Origin: Paracoccaceae bacterium
GTDB taxonomy: Bacteria > Pseudomonadota > Alphaproteobacteria > Rhodobacterales > Rhodobacteraceae
Direction: 5' to 3'
NCBI GenBank assembly: GCA_007126375.1
Contig: SLBI01000286.1
Location: forward strand, 1 to 33,888
DNA length: 33,888 bases
Below, one piece after another: positions 1 through 6,442 of this stretch. The notes beneath the pieces are model-generated. The model had not been told where the DNA came from. It did not search any database and worked only from the letters and a program-made list of their open reading frames with translations. Each line of letters starts with the position of its first letter. Positions within the stretch are counted from its first letter, which is position 1. The position numbers and the translations under genes are program-made.

Positions 1-828
1 ATTGTCTCGGCGCAGTTGAACGACGGCATGGGGTTTGACGTCGGGGGCATGCGGGTTCGTCAGGCCGACCGGTTTCATAGGCCCGTGGCGCAACGTCTCG
101 CGACCGCGCTCGGCCATCACCTCGATCGGCAGGCAGCCGTCGAAATAGCCCGCAGTCTCGCCGGGTTTGAACGTGGTCTTTTCCGCCGCGAGCAGGGCAT
201 CGATGAAGGCCCCGTACTGGTCGCGGTCCATCGGGCAGTTGAGATAGGCCGTGCGCTCGGCCTCGGTCTCTCCCTTGTCATAGCGAGACTGGAACCAGGC
301 CTTGCCGAGGTCGATCGAATCGAAATGAACGATGGGGGCGATGGCATCGAAAAAGGCCAGCGCCTCGGCGCCGGTCTCGGCTGCGATCGCCCGTGCCAGA
401 CCGGAGGAGGTGAGCGGCCCCGTGGCGATGATCCAGCGTCCGGTCGGGGGAAGCTCTGCAATCTCATCCTCCGAAATGCTTATCCGGGGATGTGCGCGCA
501 AGCGGGCGGTCACCGCGGCTGCGAAGGCTTCACGATCCACCGCCAGCGCGCCGCCGGCGGGCAGACGATGCGCATCGGCCGTGGCGATGATCAGGCCGCG
601 TGCCGCCCGCATCTCCCAGTGAAGCAGCCCGACAGCGTTGCGTTCGTCATCATCCGACCGAAAGGAGTTGGAGCAGACCATCTCTGCAAGGTGACCGGTC
701 TGGTGGGCGAAGGTGCCGATACGTGGCCGCATCTCGTGCAACACCACCGACACGCCTGCCTCTGCCGCCTGCCAGGCAGCCTCGGACCCGGCCATGCCGC
801 CGCCGACGATATGCAGCGTCTCGGTCAT
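1..828 (-). CDS. trmFO: TrmFO, folate-dependent tRNA (uracil-54-C5)-methyltransferase, partial
   Basis: This gene makes the flavoprotein that methylates U54 of the tRNA T-loop, using methylenetetrahydrofolate as carbon donor and FAD/NAD(P)H as reductant. Reading leftward from the ATG at 828, the product begins [19 protein letters not shown], a dinucleotide-binding GGGMAG loop at about residues 9-14. Family motifs follow: [16 protein letters not shown] (which holds a conserved Cys), [24 protein letters not shown] and [14 protein letters not shown]. All are diagnostic of TrmFO rather than of the related GidA/MnmG. The frame stays open to base 1, giving 276 codons of an expected 440-460, so the C-terminal part lies outside the window. 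It is 319 bases downstream of gyrA on the same strand. No strong Shine-Dalgarno is visible before the ATG, so the start rests on homology. Confidence 0.95.
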   Translation of the reverse strand, partial: MTETLHIVGGGMAGSEAAWQAAEAGVSVVLHEMRPRIGTFAHQTGHLAEMVCSNSFRSDDDERNAVGLLHWEMRAARGLIIATADAHRLPAGGALAVDREAFAAAVTARLRAHPRISISEDEIAELPPTGRWIIATGPLTSSGLARAIAAETGAEALAFFDAIAPIVHFDSIDLGKAWFQSRYDKGETEAERTAYLNCPMDRDQYGAFIDALLAAEKTTFKPGETAGYFDGCLPIEVMAERGRETLRHGPMKPVGLTNPHAPDVKPHAVVQLRRDN

Positions 829-1147
829 CGAACGGGATGTAGCGGTCTCGCGTGGCAAAGGAAAGGGGCCGCCGCGTGGCCGCCGGCGCGGACGAGTTTC
901 TTGAACAGCCGTGTCGCCCGGTGCCGGCGCGGGTCCCGAAAAGCTCCGCCGGCCATGCAAGGAATGCCCCGTTGCCATGCAGGCATCGAAGCCCGCGGCA
1001 TTCCACGAAGTTGCGGGCCGGCGCATCTGGAGAGCAGACGCGGTGCCGGGGCGTGCACGGACGCCGGTACGGCTGATCTGCATCGGTTCGAGCCGAAGCA
1101 GGCGTATCGGACGGGGCAAGGCGCATGGCGCCCGGAGAGAGCGGGTC
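829..1147. other. Intergenic stretch between gyrA and trmFO
   Basis: These 319 bases separate gyrA from trmFO, both on the minus strand. Several open frames cross the region, including a minus-strand frame of 77 codons at 825-1058, but none resembles a known protein, has a clear ribosome binding site or shows convincing composition. What can be seen is a bulged hairpin at 1043-1070 and a direct repeat of GCCATGCA around 951-985. I see no tRNA or recognisable riboswitch. Confidence 0.5.
1043..1070 (-). terminator. Possible gyrA terminator hairpin
   Basis: The arms GTGCCGG...CGT and ACG...CCGGTAC can pair over about 10 base pairs, with a two-base GG bulge, one G-T pair and a 6-base loop. The hairpin begins about 77 bases after the gyrA stop. 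It has no clear T-run on the minus strand, so it may be a weak or Rho-assisted terminator, or only a chance structure in GC-rich DNA. Confidence 0.3.
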
Positions 1148-3868
1148 TCAGACCTCGGCCGCCTCCTCGCCGGTCTCGGCGATGCGTGCGACCGAAACGA
1201 CCTGCTCGCCGGGGGCGGTGGCAAAGACACGCACCCCGCCCGCCGAGCGCGACCGGAACGAGATTCCTTCAACCGGAATGCGGATCGACTGGCCGGTGGA
1301 GGTGGCCAGCATCACCTGATCGGCGAGGTCCACCGGGAAGGCGGCGACCAGCCGGCCGCCGCGCATTGCCCGGTCCATCGCCGCCACACCCTGGCCGCCG
1401 CGCCCGCGCACCGGATAGTCGTGGCTGGACGAAAGCTTGCCCAGCCCGCGGGCGGTGACGGTGAGGATCAGATCCTCGGCCGCCGACATCTCGGCATATC
1501 GCGCCTGGCTCAGCGCAACCTCGGCAACGGCATCCTCCTCCTCCTCGGCCTCTGCGGCCTCTTCCAGCGCCCCCTCGACGGCGCGGCGCATGCGCAGATA
1601 GGCGACGCGCTCTCCCGGGGTGGCATTGAAATGACGGATCACCGCCATCGACACGACGCGGTCGTCGCCGCCCAGACGGATGCCGCGGACGCCGGTGGAG
1701 TCGCGTCCCTTGAAGATGCGCACATCCGTGGTGCGGAACCGTATCGCGCGCCCCGTCGCGGTGACCAGCAGCACATCGTAGTCCTCGCCGCAGATGCGGG
1801 CGTTCACGAGGCTGGTGCCCTCGGGCAGTTTCATCGCGATCTTGCCGTTGCGCATGACATTGGCGAAATCCGAAAGCTGGTTGCGGCGCACGTCACCGGC
1901 CGAGGTGGCGAAGACGATCTGCAGGCTCTCCCAGTTCTCCTCGGGCCGGTCCACCGGCATGATCGCCGCGACAGAGACGCCCGGCTGGATCGGCAGGATG
2001 TTGACGATGGCCTTGCCGCGGGCCGAGCGGCCCGCCAGCGGCAGCCGCCAGCACTTCAGCTTGTAGGCCATCCCGTCGGTGGTGAAGAACAGCAGCGGCG
2101 TATGCGTGTTGGCGACGAAGAGGGTGGTGACCACGTCGTCCTGCTTGGTCGCCATCGAGGCCAACCCCTTGCCGCCGCGGCGCTGCGCGCGGAACTCGGC
2201 CAGCGGCGTGCGCTTGATGTAGCCGGACTGGGTGACGGTGACGACCATGTCCTCGCGCTCGATCAGATCCTCGTCGTCGAGGTCGCCCTCCCAGTCGAGG
2301 ATTTCGGTGCGGCGGGGGACGGCGAAGGCGTCGCGCACCTCGATCAGTTCCTGGGCAATGATCTCCATGATCCGCGCCCGCGACCTGAGGATGTCGAGGT
2401 AATCGGTGATCTTTCCGGCCAGATCCTGCAACTCGTCGGTGACCTCGCGAACCCCCATCGCGGTCAGGCGCTGCAGCCGAAGGTCGAGGATGGCGCGCGC
2501 CTGCAACTCGGAAAGGTGGTAGGTGCCGTCGGCGTTGATGGTATGGGTGGGATCGTCGATCAGCCGGATGTAATCGGCGATGTCGGCTGCCGGCCAGGCC
2601 CGCGTCATCAGCCGTTCGCGCGCCTCGGCCGGATCGGCCGAACTGCGGATCGTGGCCACCACCTCGTCCACGTTCGAAACCGCGACGGCGAGACCGCAGA
2701 GCAGATGCGCCCGTTCGCGGGCCTTCCGCAGATCGTAGGCCGTGCGACGCGCCACCACTTCCTCACGGAAGGTGATGAAGTGGCTCAGGAAATCCCGCAG
2801 CGAGAGTTGTTCTGGCCGCCCACCGTTCAGTGCCAGCATGTTGCAGCCGAAACTGATCTGCATCGGCGTGAAGCGGAACAGCTGGTTCAGAACCACCTCG
2901 GGCGTGGCGTCCCGCCGAAGCTCGACCACCACGCGCACGCCGACGCGGTCGCTCTCGTCCTGGACATGGGCGATCCCCTCGATCTTCCTTTCGCGCGCCG
3001 CCTCGGCGATCCTCTCGACCATGGTGGACTTGTTCACCTGATAGGGGATCTCGTCGATGACGATGGCGAAGCGGTCCTTGCGCAGTTCCTCGATGTGGGT
3101 TTTCGCCCGCACGATGACCGAACCGCGTCCCTCGACATAGGCGCGCCGCGCGCCGGAGCGGCCGAGGATCACGCCGCCGGTGGGGAAATCCGGGGCCGGC
3201 AGATGCTCCATCAGGTCTTCGGAAGCGAGGTCGGGCGTCTCGATCAAGGCCAGCGTGGCGGCGATGACCTCGCCCAGATTGTGCGGCGGGATGTTCGTGG
3301 CCATGCCGACGGCGATGCCGCCGGCGCCGTTGACCAGCATGTTGGGAAAGCGCGCCGGAAGGACGGTCGGTTCCCGGTCCTGACCGTCGTAATTGTCCTG
3401 AAAGGCGACAGTGTCCTTGCCGATGTCGGCCAGCAGCGCTTGCGCCGCCTTGTCCATGCGCACCTCGGTATAGCGCATGGCGGCCGCGTTGTCGCCGTCC
3501 ATCGAGCCGAAATTGCCCTGGCCGTCCAGAAGCTTGAGCGACATCGAGAACGGCTGCGCCAGGCGCACCAGCGCGTCGTAGACGGCTTGATCGCCATGCG
3601 GGTGATACTTGCCGATCACGTCGCCGACCACGCGCGCCGATTTGCGGTAGGGCCTGTCGTGGGTGAAGCCGTTCTCGTGCATCGAGAACAGGATTCGCCG
3701 ATGGACCGGCTTCAGACCGTCGCGCAGATCCGGCAGGGCACGCGACACGATCACGCTCATGGCGTAATCGAGGTAGGAGGCGCGCATTTCAGCGGAAATT
3801 GACACCGTGGGGCCGGCCGCGCGCGGCTTTTCATCCGTGTTCTCAGGAGGTTCCGGAGTATCGTTCAC
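1148..3868 (-). CDS. gyrA: DNA gyrase subunit A
   Basis: GyrA is the breakage-reunion subunit of DNA gyrase (A2B2), which introduces negative supercoils. The 906-residue product has the winged-helix segment with the active-site Tyr133 ([11 protein letters not shown]), the quinolone-determining loop [13 protein letters not shown] at residues 86-98, and the GyrA box QRRGGKG. The GyrA box marks gyrase A rather than ParC. The C-terminal beta-pinwheel carries an acidic insert ([11 protein letters not shown]). The start is a GTG at 3868 preceded on the minus strand by an AGGAAAGG-like Shine-Dalgarno. Residue 94, equivalent to E. coli Ser83, is Gln; residue 98, equivalent to Asp87, is kept. A possible promoter lies at 3913-3942. 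trmFO follows on the same strand. Confidence 0.98.
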   Translation of the reverse strand: MNDTPEPPENTDEKPRAAGPTVSISAEMRASYLDYAMSVIVSRALPDLRDGLKPVHRRILFSMHENGFTHDRPYRKSARVVGDVIGKYHPHGDQAVYDALVRLAQPFSMSLKLLDGQGNFGSMDGDNAAAMRYTEVRMDKAAQALLADIGKDTVAFQDNYDGQDREPTVLPARFPNMLVNGAGGIAVGMATNIPPHNLGEVIAATLALIETPDLASEDLMEHLPAPDFPTGGVILGRSGARRAYVEGRGSVIVRAKTHIEELRKDRFAIVIDEIPYQVNKSTMVERIAEAARERKIEGIAHVQDESDRVGVRVVVELRRDATPEVVLNQLFRFTPMQISFGCNMLALNGGRPEQLSLRDFLSHFITFREEVVARRTAYDLRKARERAHLLCGLAVAVSNVDEVVATIRSSADPAEARERLMTRAWPAADIADYIRLIDDPTHTINADGTYHLSELQARAILDLRLQRLTAMGVREVTDELQDLAGKITDYLDILRSRARIMEIIAQELIEVRDAFAVPRRTEILDWEGDLDDEDLIEREDMVVTVTQSGYIKRTPLAEFRAQRRGGKGLASMATKQDDVVTTLFVANTHTPLLFFTTDGMAYKLKCWRLPLAGRSARGKAIVNILPIQPGVSVAAIMPVDRPEENWESLQIVFATSAGDVRRNQLSDFANVMRNGKIAMKLPEGTSLVNARICGEDYDVLLVTATGRAIRFRTTDVRIFKGRDSTGVRGIRLGGDDRVVSMAVIRHFNATPGERVAYLRMRRAVEGALEEAAEAEEEEDAVAEVALSQARYAEMSAAEDLILTVTARGLGKLSSSHDYPVRGRGGQGVAAMDRAMRGGRLVAAFPVDLADQVMLATSTGQSIRIPVEGISFRSRSAGGVRVFATAPGEQVVSVARIAETGEEAAEV

Positions 3869-3912
3869 CAGATTGTGCCTTTCCTGCCCGCTCCCATATC
3901 TGGGGTGGCGGG

Positions 3913-3942
3913 ACTATACCCTATCCCTCATATGGGGTGCAA
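3913..3942 (-). promoter_or_regulatory. Candidate gyrA promoter
   Basis: On the minus strand, TTGCAC (3937-3942) and TATAGT (3913-3918) are 18 bases apart, about 45-75 bases upstream of the gyrA GTG. TATAGT matches TATAAT at five of six positions; the -35 box is weaker. The arms CCCATAT (3893-3899) and ATATGGG (3930-3936) form an inverted repeat centred on the -10 box, which could be an operator. Confidence 0.4.
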
Positions 3943-3998
3943 TGGCTGCACGGCGCGGTTGGCAGCCATGCGGCATGAGTGCCAACATGCTGTTTCTG

Positions 3999-4026
3999 TT
4001 GAAAATTGCTGTCGGTCGGGCATGAT
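3999..4026 (+). promoter_or_regulatory. Candidate usg promoter
   Basis: TTGAAA (3999-4004) and CATGAT (4021-4026) are 16 bases apart, matching the sigma-70 boxes at five and four of six positions. The predicted transcript start is about 25 bases before the usg ATG at 4057. The surrounding DNA is AT-richer than the flanking genes, as expected of a promoter. Confidence 0.4.
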
Positions 4027-4056
4027 CGGATTGCACGTTGGACTGAGGGAGACGCG

Positions 4057-4326
4057 ATGCAGCAGAGCGACACCGAGCTGATGCTCAAGGGGTATGGGCT
4101 CACCACTGCTGAACTCTACTACAGGATGCCGGATTATCGGAGCGTTCTCAACAGCTTCGTCTGGCAGCTCTACGATCTGGAACCGGATTACCCACGACTC
4201 TTTGCCTTCATCGAGTTCTGGCAGAACGAGATCGACGGGCCGCTGCACTCCGTGCGCTTCACCCACCGCAAGCTTATCGGGCCGGGCGAATGGCGCCAGG
4301 TGGTCGGCGAGTTCAGGCTGCACTGA
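4057..4326 (+). CDS. usg: Usg family protein
   Basis: This is a small (89-residue) cytoplasmic protein of the Usg family, which is common in alphaproteobacteria. Its biochemical role is not established; the name comes from a gene found near asd-type loci. The conserved signature runs through almost the whole protein: LKGYGLTTAELYYRMPDY, then FVWQLYDLEPDYPRL, FIEFWQNEIDGPLHSVR and the ending VGEFRLH. I chose the ATG at 4057 because GAGGGAGA lies a few bases upstream and the family begins close to this point. An in-frame ATG at 4006 would add 17 residues unlike the family. It is divergent from gyrA and convergent with dsbB, and appears to be a single-gene unit. Confidence 0.9.
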   Translation: MQQSDTELMLKGYGLTTAELYYRMPDYRSVLNSFVWQLYDLEPDYPRLFAFIEFWQNEIDGPLHSVRFTHRKLIGPGEWRQVVGEFRLH

Positions 4327-4360
4327 GCGTGCGCGCCTGACCGCCGTGTCGTGTCACCGG

Positions 4361-4822
4361 TTACACCGTCCGGCGCGCCGCCATGAGCCACAGGCCCGCG
4401 AGGACGAGCGAGGCCAGCGCGTTCCATGATGCCATGGAAAGCCCGAGGAGCGCCCACGGGATCTCGTCGCAGCGCACCACCGGCGCCTCCATGATCTGCG
4501 CAAGAAGGTCCTCGGCGCTGAGCGCGGAGATGTCGGGGGCGGCGCAGGTCGCCGGTCCGTCCCACCAGCCCTGTTCGACCCCGCTGTGATAAAGGGCGAT
4601 CCCGGTGCCGGCGAGCATCGCCGCCGCACCGAGTACAGGCAAAGCCGGGCCGCCGATGGCCAGGGCCACCGGCCCTGTAACCGCCCCCAGCAGATGCGGC
4701 CAGCGCTGCAGGATGCACAGAGGGCAGGGCGCCAGCCCGCCCAGATACTGAAACGCGAGCGCCGCGATCACAAGCGTCGCCGAAGCGCCTGCGGCAAGGA
4801 CAATGAGATGCGTGCGTGTCAC
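4361..4822 (-). CDS. dsbB: Disulfide bond formation protein B (DsbB family)
   Basis: DsbB is an inner-membrane protein that reoxidises periplasmic DsbA and passes the electrons to quinone. The 153-residue product has four hydrophobic segments (about 5-30, 43-60, 63-80 and 121-148). The first periplasmic loop carries CPLC (Cys33, Cys36) and the second carries Cys93 and Cys118, which are the two redox pairs expected of the family. The motif CPLCILQRWPH is characteristic. The start is a GTG at 4822 that overlaps the stop of the upstream yqaA-type gene in a GTGA arrangement, so translation is probably coupled. The partner dsbA is not in the window. It faces usg tail to tail, with only 34 bases between their stops. 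Confidence 0.93.
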   Translation of the reverse strand: MTRTHLIVLAAGASATLVIAALAFQYLGGLAPCPLCILQRWPHLLGAVTGPVALAIGGPALPVLGAAAMLAGTGIALYHSGVEQGWWDGPATCAAPDISALSAEDLLAQIMEAPVVRCDEIPWALLGLSMASWNALASLVLAGLWLMAARRTV

Positions 4823-5406
4823 AGATACCGGATTGCCATGAAGCCGCCGATCAGCAGCACGAGGAACAGGGTGAACATAAGGCCCAGCCGCCGTTCGATG
4901 AAGTCACGGATCGGTGCGCCGAACTTCCACAGCAGCGCCGCGACCAGAAAGAATCGGAAGCCGCGCGCCAGGATCGAGGTGACGATGAACAGAGGCAGGT
5001 TCAGCGCCGCCGCGCCCGAGAAGATGGTGATGACCTTGTAGGGAAAGGGTGTCACCCCGGCGAAGGCGATGGTCCAGAAAACCAGCGCCGGGTCCTCGTC
5101 GAAGCGCGCCTGCAGCGTCTCCCAGGCGCCGGTCTTGCCGTAGAACTCCAGCACCGGCCGGCCGACCGTCTCGTAGAGCCCCCAGCCGATGCCGTAGCCG
5201 GCCAGCCCCCCCGCCACCGAGGCCACCATCGCCACCCCGGCGATGACGAAGGCCCGGTGCGGCGCCGCCAGGATCATCGGGATCATCAGCACGTCGGGCG
5301 GGATCGGAAACACCGAGCTTTCGATGAAGGCGACGAAGGCCAGCGCCCAGAGCGCATGACGCGAACGGGCGAGCGAGATCGTCCAGTCGTAGAGGGCGCG
5401 GATCAT
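4819..5406 (-). CDS. YqaA/DedA-like membrane protein (VTT domain)
   Basis: This is a 195-residue integral membrane protein of the YqaA branch of the DedA/VTT superfamily. Members are linked to lipid carrier or phospholipid transport, but the substrate of this branch is not settled. Visible features are the segment FIESSVFPIPPDVLMIPM near the N-terminus, the re-entrant-type motif AGVTPFPYKVITIFSGAAALN, the stretch ARGFRFFLVAALLWKFG, and a closing hydrophobic helix. The start ATG at 5406 has CAGGAG upstream at good spacing; a longer frame from 5457 adds residues unlike the family. The gene overlaps dsbB by four bases. It may start near the tRNA-Leu locus, from which it is read in the opposite direction. 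Confidence 0.88.
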   Translation of the reverse strand: MIRALYDWTISLARSRHALWALAFVAFIESSVFPIPPDVLMIPMILAAPHRAFVIAGVAMVASVAGGLAGYGIGWGLYETVGRPVLEFYGKTGAWETLQARFDEDPALVFWTIAFAGVTPFPYKVITIFSGAAALNLPLFIVTSILARGFRFFLVAALLWKFGAPIRDFIERRLGLMFTLFLVLLIGGFMAIRYL

Positions 5407-5507
5407 GCGGGGCTCCTGGAGGTGCGCCCATCCATCACGCCGCGCCGCAGCGGTCAAGCGTCAGACGGTTGACCCCGCCCGCCCCCGCAGGCTACGGAAA
5501 CAATGCG

Positions 5508-5591
5508 GCCCGAGTGGCGGAACGGTAGACGCAGGGGACTCAAAATCCTCCGCCGCAAGGCGTGCGAGTTCGACTCTCGCCTCGGGCACCA
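5508..5591 (+). tRNA. tRNA-Leu (anticodon CAA)
   Basis: The acceptor arms GCCCGAG (5508-5514) and CTCGGGC (5581-5587) pair perfectly, followed by A and an encoded CCA (5589-5591). The anticodon stem GGGGA/TCCTC encloses the loop CTCAAAA, giving anticodon CAA at 5541-5543, which reads UUG. A variable arm CGCCGCAAGGCG marks a class II (long-arm) tRNA, as expected for leucine, and the T arm reads GAGTTCGACTCTC. In enterobacteria the equivalent gene (leuX) is a known integration hotspot. Here an AT-richer segment begins directly at its 3' end. Confidence 0.97.
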
Positions 5592-5601
5592 GTATTCGGT
5601 T

Positions 5602-6036
5602 ATGATTACCTTGGGTGTTATCTTGAGGCGAATTGATCTTCAAAGAATGTCGAAGGCCAAGCTTGAGGCAGCCGAAGTTCTCGCTCGGGCTGGCAAACAC
5701 TCAAACGCCTACTATTTGGCAGGCTATTCTGTGGAATTCGCGCTGAAGGCGTGTATCGCGCGGTTGATCTCCGCTGATACTTTACCAGAAAAAGGCTTAA
5801 TCGTCGAGACTCATTCGCATGATTTCGGCAAGCTGATGGGGCTTGCCGGCCTTAGGGCAGAACTAACCGCTGCTGAAAGAACAAGCCCATCATTCGCAGC
5901 AAACTGGGGAATCTGTTGCGAGTGGTCACCGAATGACAGATACAACGAGCGCTCGGCTTTTGAGACAAACGATCTGTTACGGTCAATCAACGATAGTCGC
6001 GACGGAGTATTGACTTGGATATCTCGCTATTGGTGA
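5602..6036 (+). CDS. HEPN domain-containing protein
   Basis: This is a 144-residue protein with the helical HEPN fold signature. The first helix (LQRMSKAKLEAAEVLARAGK, about 13-32) leads into YYLAGYSVEFALKACIARL (37-55), which is typical of the family. A conserved-type THSHDFGKLMGLAGL follows, and the end is GVLTWISRYW. HEPN proteins are often RNases in toxin-antitoxin or defence loci, or nucleotide-binding partners of nucleotidyltransferases. The catalytic R-x(4-6)-H motif of RNase HEPNs is not visible, so activity is uncertain. The start is unclear: ATG 5602 keeps the first helix whole, ATG 5647 would trim it, and neither has a good Shine-Dalgarno. The next gene overlaps its 3' end. AT-rich composition suggests acquisition. 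Confidence 0.82.
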   Translation: MITLGVILRRIDLQRMSKAKLEAAEVLARAGKHSNAYYLAGYSVEFALKACIARLISADTLPEKGLIVETHSHDFGKLMGLAGLRAELTAAERTSPSFAANWGICCEWSPNDRYNERSAFETNDLLRSINDSRDGVLTWISRYW

Positions 6037-6383
6037 GCGACGCTCAAGCACTAACCACTGCCCTCGACAGGACAAAGGTCCATCCACGTGCGGTTATGGT
6101 CGTCGTGGCACCAGAAACTGGCAACGTGCGCGTCTGGATAGTTCCTAGGGAAGACGCAATCAATAAACATGAATTCTATAGAATAGTGGCTGAATGTATT
6201 TCAGGCAACGATCTTGCGTCACTTGATGTGGGCATGGTTCAACTGACGAGGTCATCAAACTCAGCGATTCGGGGCCTAGCAAGTTTGATGTCAATTCAGG
6301 GCATCAACGACATACAAATGTCCGCAAACAGTTATGATGGCGTCATGTTGCCTGAAGGCATAGTTATCCGGTTGGACATCTAG
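6015..6383 (+). CDS. Uncharacterised protein paired with HEPN gene
   Basis: I do not recognise this 122-residue protein. It has no signal peptide, membrane segment or cysteine-based metal site. The N-terminal half contains a probable beta-rich part (RAVMVVVAPETGNVRVWIVPRE), then a helix-like HEFYRIVAECI, and it ends in VMLPEGIVIRLDI. The start could be TTG 6015, which has ACGGAG about seven bases upstream, or GTG 6033, which forms a GTGA overlap with the HEPN stop and gives 116 residues. In either case the gene is translationally linked to the HEPN gene and shares its AT-rich composition. By position it could be an antitoxin, regulator or co-factor of the HEPN protein; this is inference only, since no known antitoxin or MNT nucleotidyltransferase motif is visible. 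Confidence 0.72.
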   Translation: MDISLLVSDAQALTTALDRTKVHPRAVMVVVAPETGNVRVWIVPREDAINKHEFYRIVAECISGNDLASLDVGMVQLTRSSNSAIRGLASLMSIQGINDIQMSANSYDGVMLPEGIVIRLDI

Positions 6384-6442
6384 CCTTTATATCCAAGACG
6401 CTCCGAATTCTCTCCGAAGTGGCTGGAAGCCCGCAAACAACA

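Larger units (their letters stand above)
5592..6442. other. AT-richer insert between tRNA-Leu and ftsK
   Basis: Three 60-base samples here (from 5761, 6121 and 6301) contain 27, 26 and 28 G/C bases (43-47%), against 47 of 60 (78%) in a sample inside ftsK (from 9001). The two genes here use codons such as TTA, ATA and AGA that are avoided nearby. The segment starts at the tRNA 3' end, which points to horizontal acquisition, but no integrase gene is present. The final 60 bases before the ftsK stop (6384-6442) hold no gene I can support. Confidence 0.6.

Noticed and set aside
825-1058. A 77-codon minus-strand frame between gyrA and trmFO
   Set aside because: It overlaps the trmFO start out of frame, is Arg/Ala/Pro-rich, and resembles no family.
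911-3802. A 963-codon open frame on the plus strand opposite gyrA
   Set aside because: It is antisense to an unmistakable GyrA, is rich in Arg, His and Gly, and has no known domain. Long antisense frames are normal in GC-rich DNA.
4351-4366. Inverted repeat GTGTCACCGGTTACAC at the usg/dsbB convergence
   Set aside because: The arms meet without a loop, one pair is mismatched and it overlaps the dsbB end. It is too weak to call a terminator.
5592-6442. Integrase, transposase or CRISPR elements in the insert beside the tRNA
   Set aside because: Both strands were read; there is no recombinase motif, terminal inverted repeat or regularly spaced repeat.
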